Positions 11,376 to 22,800 of a stretch of 64,000 nt of DNA are shown here, piece by piece. Origin of the DNA: Limnoperna fortunei (Eukaryota > Mollusca > Bivalvia > Mytilida > Modiolidae); the NCBI GenBank assembly GCA_944474755.1, contig OX104112.1:60605640-60669639 (forward strand), written 5' to 3'. The notes beneath the pieces are model-generated. The model worked only from the letters and a program-made list of their open reading frames with translations, was not told where the DNA came from and ran no database searches. How positions within the stretch are numbered: position 1 is the first letter of the stretch; every line of letters begins with the position of its first letter. The translations under genes were made by a program, and so were the position numbers.

Positions 11376-13179
11376 GGCTATTTTAACAATACCATCTATC
11401 AATTAGCTACAATGTGAATTTCACAATTATTGTATCCTTCCTCTGCTAAATCGTGTGATGTAATACTAAAACTGAAATTTTCTAGTATTCCACCCCTATC
11501 TGACTTGTTTGTGTTGGGTAGATAAAATTTCCATCCTAAGGAGAGAACTTACAATAATTGAATGGAACTTCATTGCTGGCATAAATTTTTTTAACAGTTA
11601 GTTAGGGGAATAAGAAAATATATGAAGTGCAGGAAAGCATTCTCATATCGAGAGCTCAGCTAAGGCCTTGCCCGATAAAGTTTTGTTCATGCATTCCATA
11701 TATTTCCATATCTCCCCTGTAACTGACTGTAGAGCTTGAAGTACAAGAAGACAATGAAACGATGCTGATATGCAGTTGCCTCCAACAGAAATATATTAAT
11801 GGCAATAGCTCACCCTATTTAGGCTGCAGAATTAATTAGTCAATAGTATCTAAGTAAATTTGAAGATATGTGATGAGTTCTTTAAATATATACACATATA
11901 GGATCCATCACATATCTCCAAGGGGCCTCAATCCTTGGCCGAGTGGTTAAAGTAGTTGGTTCTGTTAATGAGAACGGTGCATGCTTACTTGATATTGTGC
12001 TGTGTAATAAAAACATATCTAATATACAGAATAAGGATGTTTAACACATTGTATAAAGCAGTTCAGACACTGTAAGGTTTTATTGGTGATTTTGCCTTCA
12101 TATAAATATAGCAGTCACTATGAAAACAAAATAATTATATGTTTGCAAAGAGTTATCTTTCTTTAGGCATGTCAGTAATTTAATTTTAATTGTAATTAAC
12201 ACTACAAATATTCTGATTAATTCATTAACAATAATTATTATAACACATCTACAATTAATTGAAAAACATAATACACTCAATGTATACATTCCCTTATTTC
12301 TAATGAATACTGAATACATATTAACATATAATAATAACTCTTCATCTTAGTTAATGATTTTAAAACAGCGGTGTACCTTATATTCATCAAAGTTTATCCT
12401 GCAATCACCTATTTTTAGCATGGTTAAAAGAAATAATTGTGAAAATTTGCGACTGCAGCCACTGATCGTATTTCGTGTCCTGTTAGCCCGAGACTGACTA
12501 CAGTGTCATAACAGCAACATACTTTGATATGACGTCAATGTTTATTTTGATTTTGACAAAGCAGTTTGAAATTCAAAAATGGCAAATGTTTTAAATGCTT
12601 TTTGATTTAAAAAAAATTCTGCGTTTATATTTACTGACACTTTAAGAATATTCTATATCCACACAGCTAATCTTTCTGTATACAGTGTAATTCTGAATAA
12701 AAAAAAGATTATATGCACACAAAAATCATAAAAATTTCTGCAATTTACAAAAGCATATTTAACTTAAATGGCCAAAACATTAAAATCCCATTTTCATTTA
12801 ATATCAAACATTTATTGTTCAATTAATCTTTGATAATAGTGTCAAACAATTTAGAAAATACATGCAAAGTGCTGACTGCCAAATGATATTGGAAGGATTT
12901 TTTATCGATTATAAAAGTCCATGTTCATGTTGAAAAATTTGTTTCATTAATGTTTCTTAAGAAAAATAAAAACTATTTGAACAATTAACAGATATGCATT
13001 CAAGCAATCTAGAATATATGTTTAAATTGCATGTGTGATCCCCCAAAACTGTTACTTTTCATTCTCAGAAATTTCTTTTCTTTCATCCAAGATATGAATG
13101 GTTTTTTAACACATATTAGAACAGGAACAACAAAAGTCTAGCCATTTCAAGGAAAATGGCCCATTGGTTTTTGATATAA
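11376..13179. other. Non-coding DNA between repeats
   Basis: No coding signal on either strand. This is downstream of the intact zinc-finger gene (minus strand), so a 3' untranslated region may extend into it; a TTTATT, which is AATAAA on the minus strand, occurs near 12,810. A perfect CRE palindrome (TGACGTCA) lies near 12,531 but no adjacent promoter was seen. Confidence 0.45.
11922..11978 (+). mobile_element. SINE fragment, tRNA-like head only
   Basis: The sequence 'ggggcctcaatccttggccg' and the following 'agtggttaaagtagttg' match the 5' tRNA-like head of the full SINEs at 57.5 and 62.7 kb, including the A-box-like TGGCCGAGTGG. Similarity stops after about 55 bp, before the B box. Confidence 0.65.
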
Positions 13180-13779
13180 CAAGTGTGGACTGTGAGCACA
13201 CTCATAAAGCAATACCCCCAGCTTCGCTTTCAAGTCCAATTATCTCCCCTTAATGATATCCGAGGTCAATGAAAACCCTTCATGTACATCTACATATAAT
13301 GTACTTTCTTTAAGCAAAGTTTCATTAAATTTCATCAAGCGGTTTAGGAGGAGTTGTGCTTAGGGGGTCTCCCATTGAATACTATATTTAAAAAGTCTTA
13401 GTCCAATTATCTCCCCTGAATAATATCAGACAGTGACGAAAATTCTCCATGCACATCTACATATAATGTACTTCCTCCATGTAAAGTTTCATCAAAATCT
13501 ATGAAGCGGTTTAGGAGGAGTTGCGCTTATGAGGTCTCCAACTGAAAACTATATTTAAAAAGTCTAAGTCCAATTATATCCCCTGAATAATATCCGACAG
13601 TGACGAAAATTCTCCATGCACATCTACATATGATATACTTCCTCCATGTAAAGTTTCATAAAAATCTGTCAAGCGGTTTAGGAGGAGAAGCGCTTACAAG
13701 GGAAGTGGACAGACGGAGAGACAGACAGGGTGATTCCTATATACCCCCCCCCCCCCCAAAACAAGTTTGCAGGGGTATA
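13180..13779 (+). mobile_element. Helentron/HINE-like element with a 167-bp core repeat
   Basis: It starts with ACAAGTGTGGAC (13,180-13,191), followed at 13,212 by 'ataccccc'. The core has three units with period exactly 167 bp ('gtccaattatNtcccct' recurs with its TCC at 13,235, 13,402 and 13,569), each with 'agcggtttaggaggag'. Then come a short 'gacagacgg/gacagacagg' microsatellite and a hairpin, TATACCCC...GGGGTATA (13,740-13,779), with a long poly-C tract in its loop. As in the elements at 8.0 and 44.4 kb, the motif near the 5' end is complementary to the 3' arm of the terminal hairpin. It starts about 95 bp 3' of the intact zinc-finger stop codon on the same stretch of DNA. Confidence 0.7.
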
Positions 13780-13872
13780 CAAATTAACAGGATTTCAAGC
13801 TACTTCAATGTAAATGCACTTGACACAGCAGGTTACAAGATGATGTGTATGATCTTCTTATGCTATTATAAT

Positions 13873-16800
13873 TCAACGATACTGCCATTCATATTTTAAG
13901 CTATTGGCAACAACATCCACTTGTATTGCGGGTGGTTGTGGAACCAATCCACTTTCTTCAGTCAAAGCTGTTGGTGCTGTGGATACCGGCATAAAATACC
14001 CCACTGATGAAATCTGACTAGAAAAATTGGACTCTTCAGAGTGTTGATAAGTCTGCAAGTCTCCAGTGATTGGTGTAATTTTTGGCTGTGTAGCATATTC
14101 ACTTGGCCAGTGAGAGGCGTTGACCACTACTACAGTAGTATCCGGGTGGAAAGCCTCATCGTTTTCTTGGTACTGGTCACACATTTCAAGTTTATTGTCA
14201 GGTATATCATACTCAATATGTTCGTATTGTGTACCCTTTCTTTTTTGTTTCGGTTTTGCTGGTCGATCAGTCCTGACTTTACGTTCTCTTACTTGGTAAA
14301 TTTCGGTTCCTTCCATTGGTTTGTCTGGATCATCATCTTTCTTGTACAACCCAGCAATAATTGCTAATCCATCACTTGCTTTGAAATTAAATTCACCTTT
14401 GTGCTTTTGTTCCAAATGGAAACGGAAATCTATCGTGTTACTGGTACCATATTCACAAAACTGGCAAGGGTAAATTGGTAAACCAGCATGCTTTTTTGTT
14501 TTTGAGATATGCTTTCTAATGTTCTCATGTGTATTGCATCTGTATGCACAGTAAGGACATTTGTAAGGTTTGGATCCTATGTGTATTCTCATATGTCTTC
14601 TGAGATGTGTCCTTGTACCAGCTTTGTAGTTGCAGTATTCACAGTGATAATCACGAACTCCTGTGTGAGTTCTGTGATGTCGGTTTAACCGGTTCCTTGT
14701 TCCAGCAGAGTACCCACATATGTCACATAGATATGCTCTTTCACCTGTGTGTGATCTGTGATGTGCTTTTAATTCATTATAAAGGAAGAATGACCAACGA
14801 CATCCTGGATATTCACATTTGAATTTCTTCTCTCCATGTCTTTTCATATGAATGTTCAGCTGCTTCTGTAGCAGAAAGGACTGTCCACATATGTCACAAA
14901 TCAATTTACTTGCTTTGTTTTCTTCCAAACAGTGTTTTGTCATATGCTCTCTATATGAACCAAACTTTTTAAATTCCTTGCCACAAACTTCACATTTTCT
15001 ATCTGCAAGACCAACATGTGACATTAAATGTCGTCTGAGTGATAGCGGTGCAGCAAAGCCTGAACTACAATATCTACATTTATATGGCTTGTCCCCAGAG
15101 TGAGATCTGAGATGTTCCAAAATGTAGTCCTTCATTATAGTCTTTGGACATTCAAGGCACTGAACTCTTTCATCCTTTAAACCATCAACTGAGGCCAAGA
15201 ATTCTCGATATTTGACAGTTGTTGTGTCTTCATGACCAAGTTTTTCTCTTAAAGATTCTTCCGAATTTGGATGTAGATGATACACTTCGGTATGAAACAA
15301 TTTCAATTTTTCATCTTCAAAACGTCTGTCACAGTAGTCACACTGTTCAATCACAGAGGTAGTATTTCCTTCTGATTTCTTTAAGTTAGTTTGATGTTTG
15401 ATTCCGGCAAAATGAACTTTTCTAGCTTTTTCAGTAATGAACGTCAAATCACACAACTCACAAACAAATACATGATTAGCATGTTGTTCTAAGTAATGAG
15501 GTCGAAGTTCATCATACTGTGATGCTACAAAATCACAATAGTCACATTTATGGGACTTGTTAATGTTCTTTCCAATCTTCTTTGCAAGTTTATATGGTTT
15601 TTCACCTTGACGATTAATACGGGTGCGAATTATACCTTCATTAAACACCTCTGGTTCTTCTTCTGATTCAACATGACCAAACTTCTTTTTTTGCTCTGCC
15701 CTTAAACGATGCTGACTTGTGGTCATGTGACGTTTGTATGAGTAGGAGTCAAAGAAGGTCTTGTTACACAGCTTGCAAGATGACTCATACTCGGAATATT
15801 CTTTGAAATGTTGAGCTCTCATGTGTCGTTTCATGTGTAATTTCGAATGCAGAATTTTTTTGCAGTATTTACATTCTGCATCATAATTTTTCTCTTTTAT
15901 TATGCATGGTTTGCTACCCTTTTTAGCAGCCAAAGCATGAGCACCATCATTTTCAAAATGTTGTAAAAGTGATCCATTGTCATGACAACAAAACTTGCAG
16001 ATACTACACATGATTTCACCATCAAGACCTTCACACTGCATTAGATGGCTGTCAGATTTAAGATGGTCCATAAAGTCTTGATTCCTGTTAAAATAAAACT
16101 GACAAATTGTGCATTGGTAAGGACTTAACCACACTATGTATTTGTGATACTGTTCCAATACCTTGATAGCATCAGGGTGTCCTTTTGTCCGATTTTTATG
16201 GTAAGTTGATAAAAGATGTCGTGCCATAATGTACTTGTTGTTGAATTTTTTATCACAAACTGCACATACATATACTTGATTATTTTCTATAATTTGATCT
16301 TCTTTTTCTGGTTCCTTTTCCGTTTCTTCTGATTTTAAATCTGTGGTAGCAGTCTTATTCACCTCCAAGGTTTTGTCCTTTCTTGATTCTACAATTTGTG
16401 ATGTTTTTGTTTCGCTTATTTGGTCCGGTTCATCAAGACTTTTTACAATATCTTTAATTTTTCTATAATTTGTAACATTGACCTTGTGTTCTTTTTTTGT
16501 GCAATGATTTGAGTATAAAAATTTATTTGTAAACTTTACGTCACAATACTGACAATTGTATTCATTTATCCTTCTATTTCCTCTCCTAATGTTGACATTT
16601 TCCTCGCCTTCTTTAGCTTTTTCCTTCTCTCTAGCAATAATATGTGATTGTAGTTTACCTTTTGCTGGCATTTCACCAGGCCTCCATTTACCTTTTGATG
16701 GGTGCATAGGTCGTTTGCCCGGCTGCCAGACAACTTTGGAATGATAGGAAGGACCATCCCCTGGTTTCCATTTTCCATGCGTATGATTTGATGGAGGGAC

Positions 16801-17601
16801 ACTATCATCATCCGATTCATCTGTAAAGGCATCTTGCAGAAAATCATCATCGGAAAATACAAAATCAAGATCTTCATCATAAAAATCCAAATTGTTTAGA
16901 ATATTAGATATTGGCAAATCTGCTGTCAGACTGTCTTTGGGTTCATTTTGATTCCCTCCATTTTTCTCCCCCTTTTTTTGTAAGGCTAAAGATGAAAAGA
17001 AATCTGATCGTGAATTTGTAACCATACTTGGATCAATGCCAGGAGGACTGAAGTTTTCAGCTTGCATTGTTATATACTGATTGTCAACATCCAAAGTCAG
17101 TGACTGGTTTGTAGCAGATGTGTAACTTATATGACCATTGCTTGATTTTTCATTATTTATATCTGAAACAGGTTGAGAGAGTAGATCTGAATTTTGTTGT
17201 AATGACATCACAGGGCCAATTTCTTCACTAAATGTTATTTGAGTAGAAAACTGAACACCATGGCTGGGTGAGGTACTCATTGAAAACATATGGCCTGGAG
17301 GAGATTGTGATAATTGTTGATTAGTAGAAATCGGTGAGAGACTTTCCATTTGACTACAGTAAATTTGGGACTGTGAAAACTGGCCATTGGTTGACAGTAT
17401 TTGCATAAATGATTGACTGGTTGTCTCATTTTGTGCATAATTTTGTTGGGTACAGGTCACTGGAGATTCAATTTTCTTTTCCTTCTCTGCATTTTTTTTC
17501 CCAATACATTCATACTTTTTATGGTTGACATAATTTACAAGTCCCATTACTGTAGCTTGACAAACAAGACAGATATGCATGTCATCATCTTCTTCATCCA
17601 T
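13873..17601 (-). CDS. Polydactyl C2H2 zinc-finger protein, 1,242 residues
   Basis: The product is a probable nuclear DNA-binding protein. I count 19 zinc-finger-like motifs. The first is C2HC-type (C11, C14, H27, C32). Others start at about C350, C446, C497, C532, C577, C609, C686, C714, C754 and C815. An uninterrupted tandem block follows from C842 to C1046 (C842, C870, C902, C929, C959, C987, C1015, C1046), several joined by TGE/TGV-type linkers (HTGERAY, HTGVRDY). C929 has an unusual four-residue gap (CEYPGC). Between finger 1 and finger 2 lie a Ser/Gln-rich stretch (about 45-205), an acidic patch (about 239-266) and a basic segment with repeated GKW-P-G motifs (276-318). The C-terminal 140 residues are finger-free. 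The start is the ATG ten bases after a clear 3' splice site; upstream in-frame sequence is intron. The whole coding region is one exon. I recognise no specific vertebrate orthologue, and the target sequence cannot be read from this. Confidence 0.93.
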   Translation of the reverse strand: MDEEDDDMHICLVCQATVMGLVNYVNHKKYECIGKKNAEKEKKIESPVTCTQQNYAQNETTSQSFMQILSTNGQFSQSQIYCSQMESLSPISTNQQLSQSPPGHMFSMSTSPSHGVQFSTQITFSEEIGPVMSLQQNSDLLSQPVSDINNEKSSNGHISYTSATNQSLTLDVDNQYITMQAENFSPPGIDPSMVTNSRSDFFSSLALQKKGEKNGGNQNEPKDSLTADLPISNILNNLDFYDEDLDFVFSDDDFLQDAFTDESDDDSVPPSNHTHGKWKPGDGPSYHSKVVWQPGKRPMHPSKGKWRPGEMPAKGKLQSHIIAREKEKAKEGEENVNIRRGNRRINEYNCQYCDVKFTNKFLYSNHCTKKEHKVNVTNYRKIKDIVKSLDEPDQISETKTSQIVESRKDKTLEVNKTATTDLKSEETEKEPEKEDQIIENNQVYVCAVCDKKFNNKYIMARHLLSTYHKNRTKGHPDAIKVLEQYHKYIVWLSPYQCTICQFYFNRNQDFMDHLKSDSHLMQCEGLDGEIMCSICKFCCHDNGSLLQHFENDGAHALAAKKGSKPCIIKEKNYDAECKYCKKILHSKLHMKRHMRAQHFKEYSEYESSCKLCNKTFFDSYSYKRHMTTSQHRLRAEQKKKFGHVESEEEPEVFNEGIIRTRINRQGEKPYKLAKKIGKNINKSHKCDYCDFVASQYDELRPHYLEQHANHVFVCELCDLTFITEKARKVHFAGIKHQTNLKKSEGNTTSVIEQCDYCDRRFEDEKLKLFHTEVYHLHPNSEESLREKLGHEDTTTVKYREFLASVDGLKDERVQCLECPKTIMKDYILEHLRSHSGDKPYKCRYCSSGFAAPLSLRRHLMSHVGLADRKCEVCGKEFKKFGSYREHMTKHCLEENKASKLICDICGQSFLLQKQLNIHMKRHGEKKFKCEYPGCRWSFFLYNELKAHHRSHTGERAYLCDICGYSAGTRNRLNRHHRTHTGVRDYHCEYCNYKAGTRTHLRRHMRIHIGSKPYKCPYCAYRCNTHENIRKHISKTKKHAGLPIYPCQFCEYGTSNTIDFRFHLEQKHKGEFNFKASDGLAIIAGLYKKDDDPDKPMEGTEIYQVRERKVRTDRPAKPKQKRKGTQYEHIEYDIPDNKLEMCDQYQENDEAFHPDTTVVVVNASHWPSEYATQPKITPITGDLQTYQHSEESNFSSQISSVGYFMPVSTAPTALTEESGLVPQPPAIQVDVVANSLKYEWQYR

Positions 17602-17630
17602 GTTGGAAAATCTGCAAAAAATAAGATATT
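17602..17630 (-). promoter_or_regulatory. 3' splice site in front of the zinc-finger start codon
   Basis: On the minus strand 'cttattttttgcag' is followed by 'attttccaacatg', so the exon starts at 17,611 and the ATG lies ten bases inside it. At least one 5' untranslated exon must lie at higher coordinates. The sequence after the junction is the same as at the pseudogene (6,881), while the introns themselves differ beyond about 30 bp. Confidence 0.85.
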
Positions 17631-18063
17631 GTCTTGAGATATAGTGCAAAATTTTTTAAAGCTCAATTTAAGGATGGGACCATACTGTGGAGTTCCCAGT
17701 GTTTGACAAAACATTTAATTCCACTTCAATCAATATGATTGTTTGTTTGAATGGGAATTTATCAAATTTCAGAATTTTTCAGATATATCAAGACATCCAG
17801 TTATTATTTAGGGGTGGAGAGCTGGAGCACTGTGTGAGAACCCCCGGCAGCAGGAAATAAAGATGCTTTTATGCGCTATTTGAGAAAGCCTGTGTGATCT
17901 GCCACTAATGTTAATAAAATAAAACTGTGCTCCACTAGCGAAAAGACTTTAAATTACTTTCACTTGTGGAAGATCACCCTGGCTTTCCTAAAAATGTATG
18001 CAAGAACTCCATACACATTTAATAAAAATTATTTTCATGCACTGTTATGCAGACTTTGCAAAA
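17631..18063. other. Probable 5' intron of the zinc-finger gene
   Basis: Non-coding. It is read as intron because of the acceptor at 17,611; the matching donor and first exon were not found. Confidence 0.4.
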
Positions 18064-18361
18064 CTACATGAATCTGATTGTTTGTTTGTTTGTTTTGTTT
18101 GAATATTGTTTAACTACACTTTCAGCAATTTTTCAGCCATATCATGTGTCCAGTTTTTATTGGGGAGGAAGCAAGTGAGCCAGGAGAAAACCCCCCTCTT
18201 TGATAGGTAAACTGGCAATCCTTGTCAATTAAGATTGGAGTCGAGTGCACCCTGCCAGCAGTGAGACTTGAACTCGCAATCTCGGTGTTGGCAGACAATG
18301 TGAACAATAGTAGACGAACTACCTTAACCACTCAGCCACCAAGGCCCCTACATGAATTTGA
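18064..18361 (-). mobile_element. Full-length tRNA-derived SINE with a 14-bp target duplication
   Basis: The element (18,078-18,347) is flanked by 'ctacatgaatctga' (18,064-18,077) and 'ctacatgaatttga' (18,348-18,361), 13 of 14 identical. On the minus strand it has a tRNA-Ser/Leu-like head, a middle with 'gacaaggattgccagttt', a 3' domain with 'ctggacac/atgatatggctg' and a CAAA-rich tail. It was probably transcribed by RNA polymerase III from the internal A and B boxes and moved by a LINE partner, as is usual for SINEs. Confidence 0.88.
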
Positions 18362-19556
18362 CTAGGAAGACATATTGATTTTTACATTTAACAACATTAC
18401 ATGTAGTTTTATTTGCTATTGTTTATTACTTTATGTTTTCAATGCTCTTCACTTTTGGTTTACTTTTTGTACTCCAGAATTTCTGCTTTGAGTACTTTTT
18501 CTACTTTTCCTTTAAATGGAATGCCTCTAAATTTTAAAACATGGGGTTTTTTTATACAACAGGATGGCTTGTTACATTATTAAACATCAAACTACCGTGG
18601 TAGTTCATTTTCTTTTTTTATCAATGATCAAAGCCAGCTATAAAAAAGAATCTTCATAGATTGAACCCTTACAAAATTAACTAGAAAACATTAAATTGGC
18701 CATCACTGTGCTTCCATCACTAAACCTACTATCCTATTTAAAGAAAAAGATAATTACTACATTTTCTTTACATATACCACTAAAATAGGGGTAAACATGG
18801 CAGTCATTTTTCAGGGAAATAGACCAATAATAAATCGTGTCAAAACTTCAAACAAGTACATCCCACTTCTCCTACTAAACATTGTGCTTTGAAAAAAAGT
18901 CAAAGTAAAGAAAAGTAATTTACTTGACATATCTTCACTTAAGCCCCTGAAGAGTGACAGCCATTACTCAATCTGACAAATAATAACTCACTCTTAAAGA
19001 AACTGTCAAATTTGTCAGAGTTAGTAGTAGTTACGACAACAGTGATGCAGAGGTTATTGCCAGGGGTCAAGGTCAAGCATCCAGGCCATCAATACTTGTC
19101 GTGTCCATCACAATTATGTCTGAAAATAAAGACAAAAAATAATACCATTATATAAATAACGACAATGACTAATTTCTTGGTATTTACTAATTACTGGTCT
19201 TTTTCTCAAGTCAATGAACTTCATGGTTTAGTTACTAGTAATTACTGAGAACTGTATTCTGTCCATCTCCATGAATTATTAATTTAAAGACAATTAGAAT
19301 CCTGCTAGACTAAATATGTGCATTAATGTCTGAGAGATCCATACATATACTAAGATATTTGTGTTGAAATAGACAATGCTGTACATATCCCAAAGTCATG
19401 GCCGTCTGTTTGATATTTAAAGTTTGGGTCATCAAATTAATACACCAAAGAATTTCTGGATTTAAAAATAGCAAGTATTTCTGCAAGATAATGCTCCTAA
19501 TGATACCCACACTCTACAAGTCATTAAACAGGAAGAAGGAGTAGAGGAGGTCTAAA
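18362..19556. other. Non-coding DNA, nothing recognised
   Basis: Only short open frames without similarity to known proteins. The first untranslated exon and promoter of the zinc-finger gene could lie here, but I see no decisive signal. Confidence 0.4.
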
Positions 19557-19730
19557 AATTAATTTCACAATATGGCATGATCATACAAAGCTACATGTAC
19601 TGTTAAAATTTTAGCATTGTACCACTTACCACATCTGACAACAGCAAATAATTTGCCAGTTGCTCACACTAACACACACACACCAGATACATTAACAACA
19701 CACACTGACCAAAAACAGTATATGCCTAAC
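19557..19730 (+). repeat. Duplicated block, homologous to 2,145-2,280
   Basis: It shares 'cacaatatggcatgNtcat', 'acaaagcta' and 'aaaattttagNattgta' with the block near 2.15 kb, and both run into a CACA-rich stretch. It lies about 100 bp before the satellite array. Confidence 0.65.
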
Positions 19731-19837
19731 CCTTATGGGGAGCAGGGCATATAATAATTTAAATATCCTAGGAAACAAAGCTCTAAGTGTAACTCATTTT
19801 ATTGCCATCCTATTCCACTCTCACCTGTATTATGGTC

Positions 19838-22800
19838 CATTACAAATCAATGTGACCTACAGTTATACCTGACAAACTACCCAGAGGGGCTGGATTCTAT
19901 TATAAATCATTGTGACGTACAGTTATACCAGACAAACTACCCAGAGGGGCTGGATTCTATTACAAATCAATGTGACCTACAGTTATACCTGACACACTAC
20001 CCACAGGGACTGGATTCTATTACAAATCAATGTGACCTACAGTTATACCAGACAAACTACCCCGAGGGACTGGATTCTATTACAAATCAATGTGACCTAC
20101 AGTTATACCAGACAAACTACCCCCAGGGACTGGATTCTATTACAAATCAATGTGACCTACAGTTATACCTGACACACTACCTCGAGGGACTGGATTCTAT
20201 TATAAATCATTGTGACCTACAGTTATACCAGACAAACTACCCCGAGGGACTGGATTCTATTACAAATCAATGCGACCTACAGTTATACCAGACAAACTAC
20301 CCAGAGGGACTGGATTCTATTACAAATCAGTGTGATCTACAGTTATACCAGACAAACTACCCCCAGGGGCTGGATTCTATTACAAATCAATGTGACCTAC
20401 AGTTATACCAGACACACTACCCCCAGGGACTGGATTCTATTACAAATCAATGTGACCTACAGTTATACCTGACACACTACCCCGAGGGACTGGATTCTAT
20501 TATAAATCATTGTGACCTACAGTTATACCAGACAAACTACCCCCAGGGGCTGGATTCTATTACAAATCAATGTGACCTACAGTTATACCAGACAAACTAC
20601 CCCGAGGGACTGGATTCTATTACAAATCAATGTGACCTACAGTTATACCTGACACACTACCCCCAGGGACTGGATTCTATTACAAATCAATGTGACCTAC
20701 AGTTATACCTGACACACTACCCCGAGGGACTGGATTCTATTACAAATCATTGTGACGTACAGTTATACCAGACAAACTACCCAGAGGGGCTGGATTCTAT
20801 TACAAATCAATGTGACCTACAGTTATACCAGACAAACTACCCCCAGGGGCTGGATTCTATTATAAATCATTGTGACGTACAGTTATACCAGACAAACTAC
20901 CCAGAGGGGCTGGATTCTATTACAAATCAATGTGACCTACAGTTATACCTGACACACTACCCACAGGGACTGGATTCTATTACAAATCAATGTGACCTAC
21001 AGTTATACCAGACAAACTACCCCGAGGGACTGGATTCTATTACAAATCAATGTGACCTACAGTTATACCTGACACCCTACCCCGAGGGACTGGATTCTAT
21101 TATAAATCATTGTGACGTACAGTTATACCAGACAAACTACCCAGAGGGGCTGGATTCTATTACAAATCAATGTGACCTACAGTTATACCAGACAAACTAC
21201 CCAGAGGGGCTGGATTCTATTACAAATCAATGTGACCTACAGTTATACCAGACAAACTACCCCCAGGGGCTGGATTCTATTACAAATCAATGTGACCTAC
21301 AGTTATACCAGACAAACTACCCCGAGGGACTGGATTCTATTACAAATCAATGTGACCTACAGTTATACCAGACAAACTACCCCCAGGGGCTGGATTCTAT
21401 TACAAATCAATGTGACCTACAGTTATACCAGACAAACTACCCCCAGGGGCTGGATTCTATTACAAATCAATGTGACCTACAGTTATACCAGACAAACTAC
21501 CCCCAGGGGCTGGATTCTAATACAAATCAATGTGACCTACAGTTATACCCTACAAACTCCCTCCAGGGGCTGGATTCTATTACAAATCAATGTGACCTAC
21601 AGTTATACCAGACAAACTACCCAGAGGGACTGGATTCTATTACAAATCAATGTGACCTACAGTTATACCAGACAAACTACCCAGAGGGACTGGATTCTAT
21701 TACAAATCAATGTGACCTACAGTTATACCCTACAAACTACCTCCAGGGACTGGATTCTATTACAAATCAATGTGACCTACAGTTATACCAGATAAACTAC
21801 CCCCAGGGACTGGATTCTATTACAAATCAATGTGACCTACAGTTATACCAGACAAACTACCCAGAGGGACTGGATTCTATTACAAATCAATGTGACCTAC
21901 AGTTATACCCTACAAACTACCTCCAGGGACTGGATTCTATTACAAATCAATGTGACCTACAGTTATACCAGACAAACTACCCCCAGGGGCTGGATTCTAT
22001 TATGAATCAATGTGACCTACAGTTATACCAGACAAACTACCCAGAGGGACTGGATTCTATTACAAATCAATGTGACCTACAGTTATACCCTACAAACTAC
22101 CTCCAGGGACTGGATTCTATTACAAATCAATGTGACCTACAGTTATACCAGACAAACTACCCCCAGGGGCTGGATTCTATTATGAATCAATGTGACCTAC
22201 AGTTATACCAGACAAACTACCCCGAGGGACTGGATTCTATTACAAATCAATGTGACCTACAGTTATACCCTACAAACTCCCTCCAGGGGCTGGATTCTAT
22301 TACAAATCAATGTGACCTACAGTTATACCAGACAAACTACCCAGAGGGACTGGATTCTATTACAAATCAATGACCTACAGTTATACCTGACAAACTACCC
22401 CGAGGGACTGGATTCTATTACAAATCAATGTGACCTACAGTTATACCTGACACACTACCCACAGGGACTGGATTCTATTACAAATCAATGTGACCTACAG
22501 TTATACCAGACAAACTACCCCGAGGGACTGGATTCTATTACAAATCAATGTGACCTACAGTTATACCAGACAAACTACCCCCAGGGGCTGGATTCTATTA
22601 CAAATCAATGTGACCTACAGTTATACCAGACAAACTACCCCCAGGGGCTGGATTCCATTACAAATCAATGTGACCTACAGTTATACCAGACAAACTACCC
22701 AGAGGGACTGGATTCTATTACAAATCAATGTGACCTACAGTTATACCAGACAAACTACCCCCAGGGGCTGGATTCTATTATAAATCATTGTGACGTACAG

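Noticed and set aside
12525..12540. A perfect CRE (TGACGTCA) as promoter element
   Set aside because: No start site, exon or CpG-rich stretch lies next to it; it is downstream of the zinc-finger gene and one such 8-mer is expected by chance in a window of this size.
17602..17649. An N-terminal extension of the intact zinc-finger protein
   Set aside because: It would start at a TTG and read through a polypyrimidine tract and AG; this is intron sequence before a splice acceptor.
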